Below are positions 1 through 6,611 of a DNA stretch of 32,209 nt, piece by piece. Both the position numbers and the translations under genes were made by a program. Numbering within the stretch: the first letter of the stretch is position 1; every line of letters starts with the position of its first letter. This DNA comes from an uncultured Acetatifactor sp. (GTDB taxonomy: Bacteria; Bacillota; Clostridia; Lachnospirales; Lachnospiraceae), in the NCBI GenBank assembly GCA_910585665.1, contig CAJUFI010000053.1, forward strand, positions 1-32,209. The letters run 5' to 3'. The notes beneath the pieces were generated by a model, which made no database searches, was not told where the DNA came from, and worked only from the letters and a program-made list of their open reading frames with translations.

Positions 1-176
1 TTGCCAGGAAGGGTAGGTGCTATGTCTTCGGGCTTGTCGGAAGCTGGGGGTGTTGTGTCTACGGGCTTGCCGGGAAGCGGTGCTATGCCAATGGACTTGC
101 CGGAAAGCGGAGAAGCTGTGTTATCAGACATGCCAGGAAGCGTAGGCTCTGTGCCTTCAGGCCTGTCGGAAGCAAG
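1..176 (+). repeat. Degenerate direct repeat inside the mutL linker
   Basis: Bases 1-47 and 130-176 are near-copies of each other, about 129 bp apart. Both encode a variant of PGxVGxxxSGLSEA. A partial third copy (around 64-115) encodes LPGSGAMPMDLPESG. The spacing is a multiple of three, so the copies stay in frame. This looks like in-frame expansion of a disordered linker. Confidence 0.7.
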
Positions 177-1161
177 AGACTCCGGGGCGTTTCGCTTGCC
201 GGAAGATGGAGCGGCTGCTTGTGTAAGCCCGGCGGAGCAGGGGGACAATGCTTCAGTGACCGAAGCAGAGCAAGGTGTATCAGGAGCGTGGACTGAAACA
301 GGGACAGCCTTGTCACAAGGGTCAATAGCCGAAGCGGAGCAAAGGATTTCCGAAAGGACATCCGAAGAGCCGATAGAGGAGGAGCCCTTCTTTACAGAGA
401 CATCAGAACTGCCGGAGGACAAAGGCGATACCGGTTCGGGAAAGCTGCCGGAAAACGCCGAATATGCAGAATATGCAGAATATGGAAAGGCATCCTCGCC
501 ACAAAGCGTCATACCCGAACAGTCCTACACCGGCGAGCAGATGAACCTTTTCGAGGAAAAAATCCTCACCATGGAAAACCGCAGCCGCTTCCGCATCATC
601 GGTCAGGTCTTCGACACCTACTGGCTCATGGAATTCGAAGACAAGCTGATGATGATTGACCAGCACGCCGCCCACGAGAAGGTGAACTATGAGCGGCTGA
701 TAAAGCGTTATCGTGAGAAGAACGTGCTGTCCCAGGGCTTGATGCCGCCTGTGATCGTAAGCCTTTCCGGACAGGAGGAGTCTGTGCTGAAAACCCATCT
801 GGATACCTTCGCGGCGCTTGGCTTCGAGATAGAGGCCTTCGGCGGCAGCGAGTACGCCCTGCGCAGCGTTCCTGTGGATCTCTACGGCTGCGACGAGCGG
901 GAGATGTTCCTGGAGGTGCTGGACAGCCTTTTGGACGGAACCGGTTTCGGCAGCATCCGCGTCATTGAGGAGAAAATCGCCTCCATGTCCTGCAAAGCCG
1001 CAGTCAAGGGGAACAATAAATTAAGCGTCCCGGAAGCGGAGGCGCTGATTGATGAGCTTTTGACTTTGGACAATCCCTACAACTGCCCCCACGGCAGGCC
1101 TACCATCGTCACCATGTCGAAGACCGAGATGGAGCGGAAATTCAAGCGGATAGTGAATTAA
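1..1161 (+). CDS. mutL: DNA mismatch repair protein MutL, C-terminal part (5' end outside window)
   Basis: MutL couples mismatch recognition by MutS to strand incision. The visible part is the inter-domain linker (about residues 1-180 of the open frame) and the C-terminal dimerisation/endonuclease domain (about 190-386). The metal-binding endonuclease motif DQHAAHEKVNYE is at 220-231, CKAAVK at 331-336, CPHGRP at 362-367, and the protein ends near FKRIVN, so this is an endonuclease-type MutL as in Firmicutes. The ATPase domain lies upstream of the window; the TTG at base 1 is not a credible start. The linker is long and low in complexity, with a degenerate PGSVGSVPSGLSEA-type repeat and a short EYAEYAEY run. 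QGLMPP (245-250) aligns with the known clamp-binding motif of Bacillus MutL. Identity is secure; only the full length is unknown. Confidence 0.95.
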   Translation: MPGRVGAMSSGLSEAGGVVSTGLPGSGAMPMDLPESGEAVLSDMPGSVGSVPSGLSEARDSGAFRLPEDGAAACVSPAEQGDNASVTEAEQGVSGAWTETGTALSQGSIAEAEQRISERTSEEPIEEEPFFTETSELPEDKGDTGSGKLPENAEYAEYAEYGKASSPQSVIPEQSYTGEQMNLFEEKILTMENRSRFRIIGQVFDTYWLMEFEDKLMMIDQHAAHEKVNYERLIKRYREKNVLSQGLMPPVIVSLSGQEESVLKTHLDTFAALGFEIEAFGGSEYALRSVPVDLYGCDEREMFLEVLDSLLDGTGFGSIRVIEEKIASMSCKAAVKGNNKLSVPEAEALIDELLTLDNPYNCPHGRPTIVTMSKTEMERKFKRIVN

Positions 1162-1199
1162 ATATTCATATTAGCGAAACTGGATATATGGGGGAAAGC

Positions 1200-1715
1200 A
1201 TGGATACAGAATATGAATCTTTTATCTGCCGAGATTGTGACGGCAATGTCCTTATTTCAATAGAAAAAATGGATGAAAGCACAATTTCACAGAATCCTTT
1301 ACTGACGCATTGCCTTGCAATCGTCAAAATCGGAGATGACTTTTTATTCGGATGGAACAAGTGGCGCAACAGATATGAGATTTTCGGCGGCTGCATCGAA
1401 GAGGGCGAGTCCCCGCGGGCCTGCATTGTCAGGGAATGCAATGAGGAATTAGGCATTGCTGCAGGGGATATCCGCTATCTCGGCGCAATGAAATTTTTAT
1501 TGATGCCGGATTACTTTTCTGAAAGGCAGCGAATCGAATATGGCGGCCTATATGGAATTTCATTGCCGGATTGCAGCCTGAAAGAATTGTCCAGGCAAAT
1601 AAAAGACAGAGAAGAAATAGGCAATCTTGCATTTTATAGTAAAATAAAGGGCAACAAACCCATTGCGCAGATTGACGAAAAATTGTTAGACTACGTCAGG
1701 AGGTTTATTGTATGA
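1200..1715 (+). CDS. Nudix hydrolase
   Basis: A Nudix-superfamily pyrophosphohydrolase of 171 residues; substrate unknown. The full Nudix box GX5EX7REUXEEXGU is present, running from the second Gly of FGGCIEEGES through RECNEELGI. This Mg2+-binding helix normally cleaves a nucleoside diphosphate linked to another moiety. The start at 1200 is chosen because GGGGGA (1190-1195) sits a proper distance upstream; an ATG at 1188 would give four more residues but has no good ribosome site. The gene is more AT-rich than mutL and miaA on either side and overlaps the next small gene by four bases (ATGA), so the two are probably co-translated. The family call is firm; an antimutator role is only suggested by position next to mutL. 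Confidence 0.9.
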   Translation: MDTEYESFICRDCDGNVLISIEKMDESTISQNPLLTHCLAIVKIGDDFLFGWNKWRNRYEIFGGCIEEGESPRACIVRECNEELGIAAGDIRYLGAMKFLLMPDYFSERQRIEYGGLYGISLPDCSLKELSRQIKDREEIGNLAFYSKIKGNKPIAQIDEKLLDYVRRFIV

Positions 1716-2014
1716 TTGAAGAAATATCATTCCCTGAACATGAATATGAGTCAATTCAAAATTATTTAAATAAACTAGGGTATTGCTATACCACGAGGGT
1801 ATATAAAGAAATCGGGAAATATAAAGTCGGGGAATTATATACTGCCCCATGGGGTGATGTGTTGAAAATAGACGAAGTTAAAACATACTGGAAAGTATCA
1901 GATCGCCCTTTCTATGACGAAATGAGTGATGACGAAAGGATAGAAATCTGTAAATATTCTGAAGATATAGGATTGCCATATGAATTTATAAAATTTTCTA
2001 AAAGTACAGTATAA
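1712..2014 (+). CDS. Small conserved-looking protein, possibly ASCH/PUA-like
   Basis: A 100-residue protein of unknown function. The start is well supported by AGGAGGT about eight bases upstream, and by ATGA overlap with the Nudix gene. It is acidic and rich in Tyr, Lys and Glu, with no membrane segment or signal peptide. The stretch TTRVYKEIGKYKVGELYTAP followed by WGDVLKIDEV resembles the beta-barrel start of ASCH/PUA-type RNA-binding domains (a T-R pair, then a G-containing strand ending before a conserved-looking WG). That resemblance is from memory and weak. The AT-rich composition matches the Nudix partner and differs from the surrounding core genes, suggesting the pair arrived together. 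Confidence 0.65.
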   Translation: MIEEISFPEHEYESIQNYLNKLGYCYTTRVYKEIGKYKVGELYTAPWGDVLKIDEVKTYWKVSDRPFYDEMSDDERIEICKYSEDIGLPYEFIKFSKSTV

Positions 2015-2144
2015 TCATATTTCAACAGCGACAAATTGTGCAAAATCGGTAATCATATGCAGGAATATACATTATACTTCAATTTTATGCAGTAGGAACA
2101 CTTTTCCGAAAAGGGAGTTTATTAAGTTTCACACCGAGGGCTCT
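2015..2144. other. AT-rich spacer between the Nudix cassette and miaA
   Basis: No gene was seen in these 130 bases. They contain several TATA-like hexamers but no convincing -35/-10 pair, and a small CTTTT-CCG-AAAAG hairpin around 2101-2113. GAGGG (2136-2140) is the ribosome site for the next gene. Confidence 0.4.
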
Positions 2145-3881
2145 ATGAATCAGGACAAAATGAATTTTGATGAAAAAACGTCTATAAAAAGACAAAATAA
2201 CAAAAAACCGCCACTAATCATTCTTTCCGGCCCCACAGCGGTAGGGAAGACGAAGCTTTCCATCGCCCTTGCCAAGGCCGTGGGCGGGGAAATCGTCTCG
2301 GCGGATTCCATGCAGGTCTACCGGCATATGGACATTGGCTCCGCCAAAATCACAGCCGCCGAGATGCAGGGTGTCCCCCATCATATGATAGACATCCTGG
2401 ATCCCTGGGAAGAATTCAGCGTTGCCCTGTTCAAGGAGAAATGCCAGCAGTGCCTGTCCGGCATCTATGCGCGGGGCCACATCCCCATAGTGACCGGCGG
2501 GACGGGCTTCTATGTCCAGGCTCTGCTGCGGGATATCGATTTCGGCTCCGGTGAAGAGTCCGCCCTTTCGGCGGAAAGGAATCCTTCTCCCAAAGCCAGT
2601 GAATCGGATGTTCCCGGGAGCGGCCCGGCGGAAAGCGGAGCATACCGCGCCCGGCTGGAGGCGCTGGCTGCCGAAAAAGGCCCGGAATACCTCCATGCCA
2701 TGCTCCAGGAGGCAGATCCCGCTTCCGCGGAAGCCATCCATCCCAACAACCAAAAGCGCGTCATCCGGGCTTTAGAATTTTTTCATTTGACGAGAGAGCC
2801 CATCTCGCGCCATAATGAAAGGGAGCGTGAAAAAGAACCCGCTTACAATGCCTGCTACTTCGTGCTGAACGACCTGCGGGAACGCATCTATGAAAGGATA
2901 GACCTTCGTGTAGACGAAATGCTGCGCCAGGGGCTGGTGAAAGAAGTAGAGCGGCTTCGGGAGATGGGATGCCACAGGGGCATGATTTCCATGCAGGGGC
3001 TTGGCTACAAGGAAATCCTGGCCTATCTGGAGGGCGAAACCACGCTGGAAGAGGCCGCTGAGACCATCAAACGGGATACCCGGCATTTTGCCAAAAGGCA
3101 GCTCACATGGTTCCGTAGAGAAAAAGACGTTATATGGATAAACAAAAACGAGCTTTCCTACGATGAAGACAAAATCATGGAATTTATGCTGAAAGAACTG
3201 CAGGCAAGGGGAATTCTGCCTGCCGGACAGGACCGCAAGCCTCGCGCGCCGTCCCTCTACGTGTTTTCCGGCCCCTGCGGCTGTGGAAAGACCACTCTGA
3301 CCAATGCCTGGGCCAGGAAACTTGTAAATGAGGGAAAGCGGAGACAGGTCTATGTCATCCACGGAGATGATTTCCATGCAGGCTTCGTGGAGCCAGACCG
3401 CAAAGGAGCCTTTTTTGAGGACGACCAGGCTGCCGATTTCTGTGAATGGCCGGAAATCCTGAAGTTCAACTGGGAGTGCATTCTGGATACGGCAGGCCGT
3501 GCGCTGGCCCGGGGATTGGACGTGGCTGTGGATTATGTGGTGGAGGACGAGCTTGCGCAGCTGCAGCAGCTGACGGTAACGCATCACGCGCAGCTGTACT
3601 ATATCGTCCTGACAGCGGAGAAGGAGACCATCCGCCAGCGAATCGCCCTGCGGGGAGATGTGGAGCTGACCGAGCGCGCATTGTTCCTGAAAGACAAGCT
3701 TGACCACATGGCGGAGAACCAGGGGCATTTATATGACAATACGGATAAGACGGTGGAACAGATGCTGGCCGAGCTGGAAATAGAGAAGTTTCTTCTATCG
3801 GCTAAAATGATTTCTGGAACGCCGCAAGTAAACGGTTCGGAGACTCTGAGAGGATATGACATGCATAAGGAGGGCTGCTGA
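2145..3881 (+). CDS. miaA: tRNA dimethylallyltransferase MiaA fused to a C-terminal P-loop kinase-like domain
   Basis: The N-terminal part (about residues 23-355) is MiaA, which adds a dimethylallyl group to N6 of A37 in tRNAs reading UNN codons. Visible motifs are the P-loop GPTAVGKT (29-36), DSMQVYR (54-60), GGTGFY (118-123) and the C-terminal DTRHFAKRQLTWFR (311-324). A low-complexity insert of about 30 residues sits at 135-166. MiaA normally ends near residue 355, at about 310 residues in total. Here the frame continues without a stop for another 220 residues, giving 578. The extra part (about 366-552) has its own Walker A, GPCGCGKTT (376-384), a GDDFH segment (407-411) and an LRGD lid-like segment (502-505), as in the gluconate kinase/zeta-toxin/AAA_33 group. 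Its substrate cannot be told. MiaA identity is secure; the fusion is read directly from the frame. Confidence 0.93.
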   Translation: MNQDKMNFDEKTSIKRQNNKKPPLIILSGPTAVGKTKLSIALAKAVGGEIVSADSMQVYRHMDIGSAKITAAEMQGVPHHMIDILDPWEEFSVALFKEKCQQCLSGIYARGHIPIVTGGTGFYVQALLRDIDFGSGEESALSAERNPSPKASESDVPGSGPAESGAYRARLEALAAEKGPEYLHAMLQEADPASAEAIHPNNQKRVIRALEFFHLTREPISRHNEREREKEPAYNACYFVLNDLRERIYERIDLRVDEMLRQGLVKEVERLREMGCHRGMISMQGLGYKEILAYLEGETTLEEAAETIKRDTRHFAKRQLTWFRREKDVIWINKNELSYDEDKIMEFMLKELQARGILPAGQDRKPRAPSLYVFSGPCGCGKTTLTNAWARKLVNEGKRRQVYVIHGDDFHAGFVEPDRKGAFFEDDQAADFCEWPEILKFNWECILDTAGRALARGLDVAVDYVVEDELAQLQQLTVTHHAQLYYIVLTAEKETIRQRIALRGDVELTERALFLKDKLDHMAENQGHLYDNTDKTVEQMLAELEIEKFLLSAKMISGTPQVNGSETLRGYDMHKEGC

Positions 3882-3897
3882 ATGCAGCGTCTATAAT

Positions 3898-5196
3898 ATG
3901 GAAGAAATACAGAACTTGTACGCCCATATGGGCATCGACAGTGAAATATACGCATACGGAGAAGCCGTCCTGAAAACGCTGGCAGGGCGGTTCCGGCAGA
4001 TAGACGAAATCGCGGAATACAATCAACTGAAAGTCATAAACGCCATGCAGGAATGCCAGGTCAGCGAAGCCTGTCTCCTGGGCACCACCGGCTACGGCTA
4101 CAACGATTTAGGCAGGGACACCCTGGAAGCGGTCTACGCGAAAATCTTCCGCACGGAAGATGCCCTGGTTCGCCCCCAGATCACCTGCGGCACCCACGCC
4201 CTGGCCCTGGCGCTGATGAGCAACCTGCGCCCTGGGGACGGGCTGCTCTCCCCGGTGGGGAAGCCCTATGATACATTGGAGGAAGTCATCGGCATCCGCC
4301 CCTCCAAAGGCTCCCTGGCAGAATACGGAATCAGCTACAGACAGGTGGATCTGCTTGCGGACGGCAGCTTTGATTATGACGCCATCCGCGCGGCCATAGG
4401 CGAGCGCACCCGCCTGGTCACCATTCAGCGTTCCAAAGGCTATCAGACCCGCCCTACCTTTTCGGTGGGGCAGATCGGGGAGCTGATTGCTTTCGTCAAG
4501 GGCATCAAGCCTGACCTGATCTGCATGGTGGACAACTGCTACGGGGAATTCGTGGAGACAGCAGAGCCCGGCGACGTGGGGGCAGACATGGTGGTAGGCT
4601 CCCTCATCAAGAATCCCGGGGGCGGCCTTGCGCCTATCGGGGGATACATCGCCGGTAGGAAAGCGTGCGTGGAGAACGCGGCTTACCGGCTCACCTCTCC
4701 CGGGCTGGGCAAGGAGGTAGGAGCCTCACTGGGGATTCTGAAAGACTTCTATCAGGGACTGTTCCTGGCTCCTACAGTGACGGCATCCGCCTTAAAAGGC
4801 GCGATTTTCGCGGCGAACCTGTATGAAGGCTTAGGCTATGCCGTGGTACCGGACGGCAGCGAGAGCAGGCATGACATCATCCAGGCAGTGACTTTCGGCA
4901 CACCGGAAGCTGTCATCGCATTCTGCCAGGGCATCCAGGCGGCAGCGCCGGTGGACAGCCATGTGACGCCGGAAGGGTGGGATATGCCGGGATATGATTC
5001 CCAGGTCATCATGGCGGCAGGGGCGTTCGTCTCCGGATCTTCCATAGAGCTCTCCGCGGATGCGCCCATCAAGCCGCCATATGCTGTGTATTTTCAGGGC
5101 GGCCTGACCTGGCAGCATGCGAAATTCGGCATTTTAAAATCCCTTCAATCCCTCGTAAACAGGGGATTGCTGGATAAAAACAGCTTAAAGCTGTAG
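3898..5196 (+). CDS. PLP-dependent methionine gamma-lyase / aluminium resistance family protein
   Basis: A 432-residue fold-type I PLP enzyme of the Alum_res family (annotated as aluminium resistance or methionine gamma-lyase family; YnbB in Bacillus). Family hallmarks are GYGYNDLGRDTLE near the N-terminus, ALVRPQITCGTHALALAL, LRPGDGLL, GKPYDTLEEVIG, a Ser-Lys pair at QRSKGY, and VDNCYGEF followed by the SLIKNPGGGLAPIGGY segment expected to hold the PLP lysine. The true substrate is not established. The frame opens at 3856 inside miaA, but homologues begin near the Met at 3898, so that start is used; it lacks a close ribosome site of its own and may depend on coupling to miaA. The miaA-then-ynbB order is also common in Firmicutes. 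Confidence 0.88.
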   Translation: MEEIQNLYAHMGIDSEIYAYGEAVLKTLAGRFRQIDEIAEYNQLKVINAMQECQVSEACLLGTTGYGYNDLGRDTLEAVYAKIFRTEDALVRPQITCGTHALALALMSNLRPGDGLLSPVGKPYDTLEEVIGIRPSKGSLAEYGISYRQVDLLADGSFDYDAIRAAIGERTRLVTIQRSKGYQTRPTFSVGQIGELIAFVKGIKPDLICMVDNCYGEFVETAEPGDVGADMVVGSLIKNPGGGLAPIGGYIAGRKACVENAAYRLTSPGLGKEVGASLGILKDFYQGLFLAPTVTASALKGAIFAANLYEGLGYAVVPDGSESRHDIIQAVTFGTPEAVIAFCQGIQAAAPVDSHVTPEGWDMPGYDSQVIMAAGAFVSGSSIELSADAPIKPPYAVYFQGGLTWQHAKFGILKSLQSLVNRGLLDKNSLKL

Positions 5197-5237
5197 CTTT
5201 GTGTAGAAAAAACTCAAAATAAAATCTATGATTTTTG

Positions 5238-5266
5238 TGTACAGTCCTGGTATTTTGTGGTACTAT
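5238..5266 (+). promoter_or_regulatory. Candidate sigma-A promoter upstream of the DUF4321-radC genes
   Basis: TGTACA (5238-5243) and TACTAT (5261-5266) are separated by 17 bases. Transcription would start near 5273, just before the hairpin-forming leader. Moderate match to consensus; not proven. Confidence 0.45.
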
Positions 5267-5271
5267 ATAAA

Positions 5272-5358
5272 AGCGAGAGTCCATGAGGATTACCAAGGGC
5301 AGGAGTCTTGTGGACAGGCCGGCCACGGGGGAAGCATGCGCGTGACTGAGGAGTTGTC
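5272..5358 (+). ncRNA. Possible structured 5' leader of unknown class
   Basis: GTCCATGAG (5279-5287) can pair with CTTGTGGAC (5307-5315) over nine base pairs, including two G-U pairs, enclosing a purine-rich loop. GTGG (5310-5313) can alternatively pair with CCAC (5322-5325), and a GC-rich run follows up to the ribosome site at 5348-5353. Mutually exclusive pairings next to a start site are what a regulatory leader would show. It matches no riboswitch consensus I could recall. Confidence 0.3.
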
Positions 5359-5442
5359 ATGAAATATTTTGCGACAGCTTCTGGGGAATACAATCATTCA
5401 AATGAAAAGAAGGTATTCATGAGAAGAGAGGTATCGGTTTGA
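5359..5442 (+). CDS. Possible 27-residue leader peptide
   Basis: An ATG at 5359 with GAGGAG (5348-5353) five bases upstream opens a 27-codon frame rich in polar and basic residues (begins MKYFATASGEY, ends REVSV). Its TGA overlaps the TTG start of the DUF4321 gene (TTGA), so the two could be translationally coupled. There is no known homologue in memory. It may be a real coupled leader ORF or a chance frame; support is the ribosome site and the overlap only. Confidence 0.35.
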   Translation: MKYFATASGEYNHSNEKKVFMRREVSV

Positions 5443-5678
5443 AGAGAATAAACTGGGTACTGCTGATACTGGTATTGGTGGGATTCGTCATCGGCAGGTT
5501 CATCGGCACATATTTTGAAGGCACCTTTTTGAACTATGGACAGTCCTTCGGATTGAGCTCGCCAGTGGTGCTGGATTTAGGTTTCATCGTCCTGACCTTC
5601 GGACTGACCATTCAGATTACCATAGCCAGTGTCATAGGCGTCGTAATCGCGTTGGCAGTATATCGGTTTATCAGATAG
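5439..5678 (+). CDS. DUF4321 small membrane protein
   Basis: A 79-residue integral membrane protein of the DUF4321 family, common in Clostridia next to radC-mreB. Hydrophobic segments are at about residues 5-25 (WVLLILVLVGFVIGRFIG) and 48-76 (a long helix or helical pair), with a short polar loop containing FEGTFLNYGQSFGL between them. It uses a TTG start, supported by AGAGAGG (5425-5431) seven bases upstream. Its position before radC and the mre genes suggests an envelope-linked role, but no function is established. Confidence 0.8.
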   Translation: MKRINWVLLILVLVGFVIGRFIGTYFEGTFLNYGQSFGLSSPVVLDLGFIVLTFGLTIQITIASVIGVVIALAVYRFIR

Positions 5679-5739
5679 TCCCGGGCGGCAGAAAGCAGGA
5701 ATGGCCGTTTTGATGCGTCGGAGAAGGAAAAGGAGACGC

Positions 5740-6489
5740 ATGGACTGCAAAAAGAAAGAGAAGACAGAAAAAAGGGAAAAGAAAGAAAAGACGAACATGA
5801 CAAAAGCCGCATCGGAGCTTCCCTACGAGAAGTTTCTGCGGTTCGGGCCGGAGAACCTGACGGAGATAGAGTTGTTGGCCATCATCCTCCGCACCGGCAC
5901 CAAAGACAACAATGTGATGCAGGTGGCGGAGGAGGTCATGAGCCTGGCCAGATACCCCAGGGAAGGGCTCCTGGGCCTGTATGACGTGACTTTGGACGAG
6001 CTCCAGCGCATCCGGGGGATAGGAGAGGTGAAGGCCGTGCGGCTGAAATGTCTCACAGAGCTCTCCATGCGCATGAGCATGGCAAGGGCCAGGGAGGGCA
6101 TGAACTTCACCAGTTCCTCCCAGGTGGCGGCTTATTTCATGGAGCAGCTGCGCCATCGGGACACGGAGTGCGTGGTGGTGGTATGCCTTGACGCCAAGGG
6201 GCAGATGATCTGTGAGAGGAAGCTGTCGGAGGGCAGTGTCAATATGTCGCTGATCTCCCCCAGGGAAATCTTCCTGACGGCGCTGGAGCACAAGGCGGTG
6301 AACATCCTCCTGGTGCACAATCATCCAAGCGGAGATCCCACGCCCAGCAAGGCTGACAAAGAACTGACCTACAATGTGAAAGAGACCGGAGAGCGGATGG
6401 GCATACTGCTTTTGGACCATGTGGTCATCGGCGATAACTGCTACGTCAGCTTCCGGGAACAGGCGTGGTTCCAGCGCAATCCGGCGTGA
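5740..6489 (+). CDS. radC: RadC family JAB/MPN-domain protein
   Basis: A RadC (UPF0758) protein. It has a helix-hairpin-helix segment LQRIRGIGEVKAVRL (about 88-102) and a C-terminal JAB1/MPN metal-binding motif, HNHPSGDPTPSKAD (193-206), with both histidines and the aspartate present. RadC was once linked to DNA repair, but its role is unsettled. The start at 5740 is chosen for AAAAGGAG just upstream; the frame itself opens at 5701. The first 20 residues are a Lys/Glu-rich tail not usual in the family, and translation could instead begin at 5797 (MTKAASELPYE). RadC next to mreBCD is a widespread arrangement in Bacteria. Confidence 0.93.
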   Translation: MDCKKKEKTEKREKKEKTNMTKAASELPYEKFLRFGPENLTEIELLAIILRTGTKDNNVMQVAEEVMSLARYPREGLLGLYDVTLDELQRIRGIGEVKAVRLKCLTELSMRMSMARAREGMNFTSSSQVAAYFMEQLRHRDTECVVVVCLDAKGQMICERKLSEGSVNMSLISPREIFLTALEHKAVNILLVHNHPSGDPTPSKADKELTYNVKETGERMGILLLDHVVIGDNCYVSFREQAWFQRNPA

Positions 6490-6526
6490 GGCTACCACAA
6501 TGGTTACTTGCAGTAAACTTTAACAA

Positions 6527-6582
6527 AAGACCGTCAGCCATATAGGCTCGTCCCGAACGGATTGGTAACTTCCGGCGGTCTT
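6527..6582 (+). promoter_or_regulatory. Long inverted repeat in the mreB upstream region
   Basis: AAGACCGTC (6527-6535) pairs with GGCGGTCTT (6574-6582) over nine base pairs (one T-G). Inside lies a small hairpin, AGCC (6536-6539) with GGCT (6545-6548), leaving a second arm at 6549-6573. There is no T-run after it, so it is not an obvious terminator; it could fold as a branched leader ahead of mreB. No promoter could be assigned in this gap. Confidence 0.35.
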
Positions 6583-6611
6583 GAGTATACGATGAGAAAG
6601 GGGTTGTCATT

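Noticed and set aside
5701..5739. Longer RadC start at 5701
   Set aside because: It would add an Arg-rich tail before the clear AAAAGGAG ribosome site at 5727-5734 that serves the ATG at 5740.
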